Source of the DNA: Amycolatopsis sp. cg9
GTDB taxonomy: Bacteria > Actinomycetota > Actinomycetes > Mycobacteriales > Pseudonocardiaceae
Direction: 5' to 3'
Assembly: GCF_041346945.1 (NCBI RefSeq)
Contig: NZ_CP166850.1
Span: 7,424,501 to 7,488,500 of the forward strand
Length of the DNA stretch: 64,000 bases
Every line of letters begins with the position of its first letter. Within the stretch, counting starts at the first letter, position 1. Positions 63,401 through 64,000 of this stretch are shown piece after piece. The position numbers were made by a program, and so were the translations under genes. A model generated the notes under the pieces. It saw only the letters and a program-made list of their open reading frames with translations, searched no databases and was not told the origin of the DNA.

Positions 63401-64000
63401 CGCGCGCAAGGGCTGCGAGCACCACCACGTGCAGGCCGACCTGACGACGTGGCAGGTCCGGGTCATCAACCACACGCCGGGCGCGCTGACCGGCGTGACC
63501 GCGACCGCGCGCCTCTACGGTCTCGACGGCGTGGCCCTGGGCGAGGCGCAGCAGCAGAAACTGGACGTCGCCCCGATTTCGGCCGCCGCGGCGTTCACGG
63601 TCCCGTTCGCCGACGGGCAGCCGGACCTGCACCTGCTGCGGCTGACCCTGACCGACGCCGGCGGCGCGGTGCTGTCGGAGAACACGTACTGGCGCTACCG
63701 GACGGACACGGCGATGCGCGCGCTGAACCAGCTCCCGGGCGCGCGGCTGACGACGTCCCTGCGCCCGGACGGCGACGCGTACACGGCGACGATCCGCAAC
63801 GACGGCCGCACGGTGGCGGCGATGATCCGGCTGTCGCTGCGGGAGAAGAACGGCACCGACCGCGTCCTGCCCACCCGCTACGGCGACAACTACTTCTGGC
63901 TGCTGCCCGGGGAGAGCCGCACGATCCACGTCGAGCCGCGGCGCCGGGTGCCGAACGCGAAACTGCTGGTGGAGGCGTACAACGTGGCGGCGAAGCTGAC
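60417..64000 (+). CDS. Tat-exported GH2 exo-glycosidase with discoidin insertions, 3' truncated
   Basis: At least 1194 residues; the end lies outside the window. Tat signal with SRRHVLAA (Arg21-Arg22). An F5/8C (discoidin) domain follows (about 50-205), then the GH2 sugar-binding and sandwich domains (about 215-560). Between YQYD (559-562) and PLTFLVNGVKIFARGG (701 on) about 138 residues are inserted, containing a second discoidin module (GNPPERAFDGDPDTRWTS). The barrel has acid/base Glu813 (VWFGCNEG) and nucleophile Glu874 (FWSEIG). The closest family I recognise is exo-beta-D-glucosaminidase, so chitosan oligomers are a likely substrate; beta-mannosides are the alternative. GGAG precedes the ATG. 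Confidence 0.88.
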   Translation, partial: MAEEYGITADVEPAEIAAVSRRHVLAAGTGLLAGFGLAAVLPGVASAAPAVAGKTDLALFRPVQVSSTAYAATPAEFAVDGLAQVGVRGSGWRAAPGDGQWIVVDLQAACRVVSVVLTFEARPGDPAFDASASRSRTSGAEVQSSYATAFDLDVSDDGRAWRTVHHTDAGTGGVVTIPLAVTARWVRFTASRRSTTNPLGLNGFQVFGTGPRNRPAVHGWTSFPVRPHDDPPALAVAPDGTVPLESGWVLTMDDWAPTGDGKALSGSTVDTRGWLPATVPGTVLASLVEQGQLPDPVSGLNNLHVPEALSRHAWWYRRRFGLPRGLDTSPGRHVWLEFDGVNHEAQIWLNGAEIGTQSHPFGRGAFDVTAALRRSGDQALAVKISPMPRPGSPGDKGADGSSWVDAGGTMFDNSPTYLAVSGWDWMPAVRDRASGIWDHVRLRSTGAAVLGDVRADTKVPGDGTAEVTLTVPVRNAAATAQRVQVSAAFGPVSVSSTVTVPAGQSTDVVFPKQVVKNPKLWWPNGYGDPDLYDLTLTAAIGATTSDRRTVKIGLREIGYQYDLPIVIADGRATQTVDLGPQNARFVRMQGLKRATGWGFSLWTLAVPGSSGTDLAQGKPSSSSSVADGNPPERAFDGDPDTRWTSAYEDDQWLQVDLGTATAFDKVVLTWETAYAATFKIQVSQDGEAWTDAASVDNSPKPLTFLVNGVKIFARGGSWGWDELLRRMPAERTDAVVAMHRDMNFTLIRNWVGSSYRQELFDACDKYGILLWNEFWDGWSTDPANHDVFLAQAKDTVLRYRHHACATVWFGCNEGTPPPVIDNALRDIVQSSTDLLYQGNSAGGVITGDGPYYWQDPKRYFTGEATGGKAGFWSEIGLPTVSVVESMRNLVGKDDPGWPIGAPWFLHDWSTNGNQSPQSYLAAIDARLAPSTSLAEFCRKAQFVNYESMRAIFEAWNAKLWADATGVLLWMSHPAWHSTVWQTYDYDLDVNGSYYGARKGCEHHHVQADLTTWQVRVINHTPGALTGVTATARLYGLDGVALGEAQQQKLDVAPISAAAAFTVPFADGQPDLHLLRLTLTDAGGAVLSENTYWRYRTDTAMRALNQLPGARLTTSLRPDGDAYTATIRNDGRTVAAMIRLSLREKNGTDRVLPTRYGDNYFWLLPGESRTIHVEPRRRVPNAKLLVEAYNVAAKL
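61215..61225. repeat. TCCACTGTGGA palindrome, partial copy 5
   Basis: The 11-base core of the GTCCACWGTGGAC palindrome, in the GH2 gene, read as Ser-Thr-Val-Asp with the rare ACT codon, as in copy 2. Confidence 0.5.

Noticed and set aside
59667..63929. A 1420-codon minus-strand frame opposite the GH2 gene
   Set aside because: It is the antisense of a real gene whose frame, Tat signal and catalytic residues are clear. No domain is recognisable in it.

Overview
The window is about 64 kb of very GC-rich DNA. Genes are dense, third codon positions are strongly GC-biased, and GTG/TTG starts, ATGA/GTGA overlaps and AfsR-type regulators are common. Together with LPXTG and Tat exports, a GlgC/GlgA pair and serine/threonine kinases, this points to a filamentous actinomycete. 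The recurring GTCATGAAC... hairpins fit Pseudonocardiaceae, probably Amycolatopsis; the genus is an inference. I see no rRNA, tRNA, CRISPR array or insertion sequence.

Layout. 1-5870: the 3' part of an AfsR-like regulator, a repeat-rich intergenic stretch, and four exported proteins (CHAP/NlpC-like amidase, DUF6801-like protein, papain-like protease, and a membrane-anchored protein coupled to the protease). 5987-8300: a double-domain Lrp regulator and an alditol oxidase. 8297-23599: a pectin and arabinan utilisation locus. It holds a LacI regulator, three Gfo/Idh/MocA oxidoreductases, a sugar ABC importer without its ATPase, a YesL-like membrane protein, a PmoA-like protein, PL1 and PL3 pectate lyases, a CE8 pectinesterase, a GH43 arabinanase and an SGNH esterase. 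Palindromes with an AAGCGCTT-like core precede three transcription starts and are the likely LacI operators. 23596-25857: a cupin/TetR pair, a small exported protein and a tandem universal stress protein.

26064-35894: a type IV pilus locus. A prepilin peptidase faces an 11-gene minus-strand operon. In transcription order this is four small exported beta-rich proteins, the major pilin, PilT, PilB, PilC, two minor prepilins and a PilX-like protein. Nearly all genes overlap; a hairpin lies between pilA and pilT. No pilM, pilN, pilO or secretin gene is in the window. The four exported proteins heading the operon are the best candidate for something undescribed.

36353-47472: a phosphodiesterase-like EEP enzyme with a jacalin-like domain, an MFS/LysR divergent pair, a TIGR01777-type epimerase, a PucR-type regulator carrying 48-bp repeats, a carboxylesterase, two tandem receptor-like kinases and a SnoaL-like exported protein. 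47591-60223: a complete AfsR-like regulator, a quinone oxidoreductase, two very small genes, glgC and glgA, a GT-C glycosyltransferase, an LPXTG choice-of-anchor A surface protein, and a STAS antagonist divergent from a MerR/B12-binding regulator, followed by an SRPBCC protein. 60417 to the end: a Tat-exported GH2 exo-glycosidase with discoidin insertions that runs off the window.

Three recurring DNA-level signals cut across the genes: a family of three long hairpins whose arms co-vary, a palindrome GTCCACWGTGGAC found far more often than base composition predicts, and minisatellite expansions both between and inside genes.
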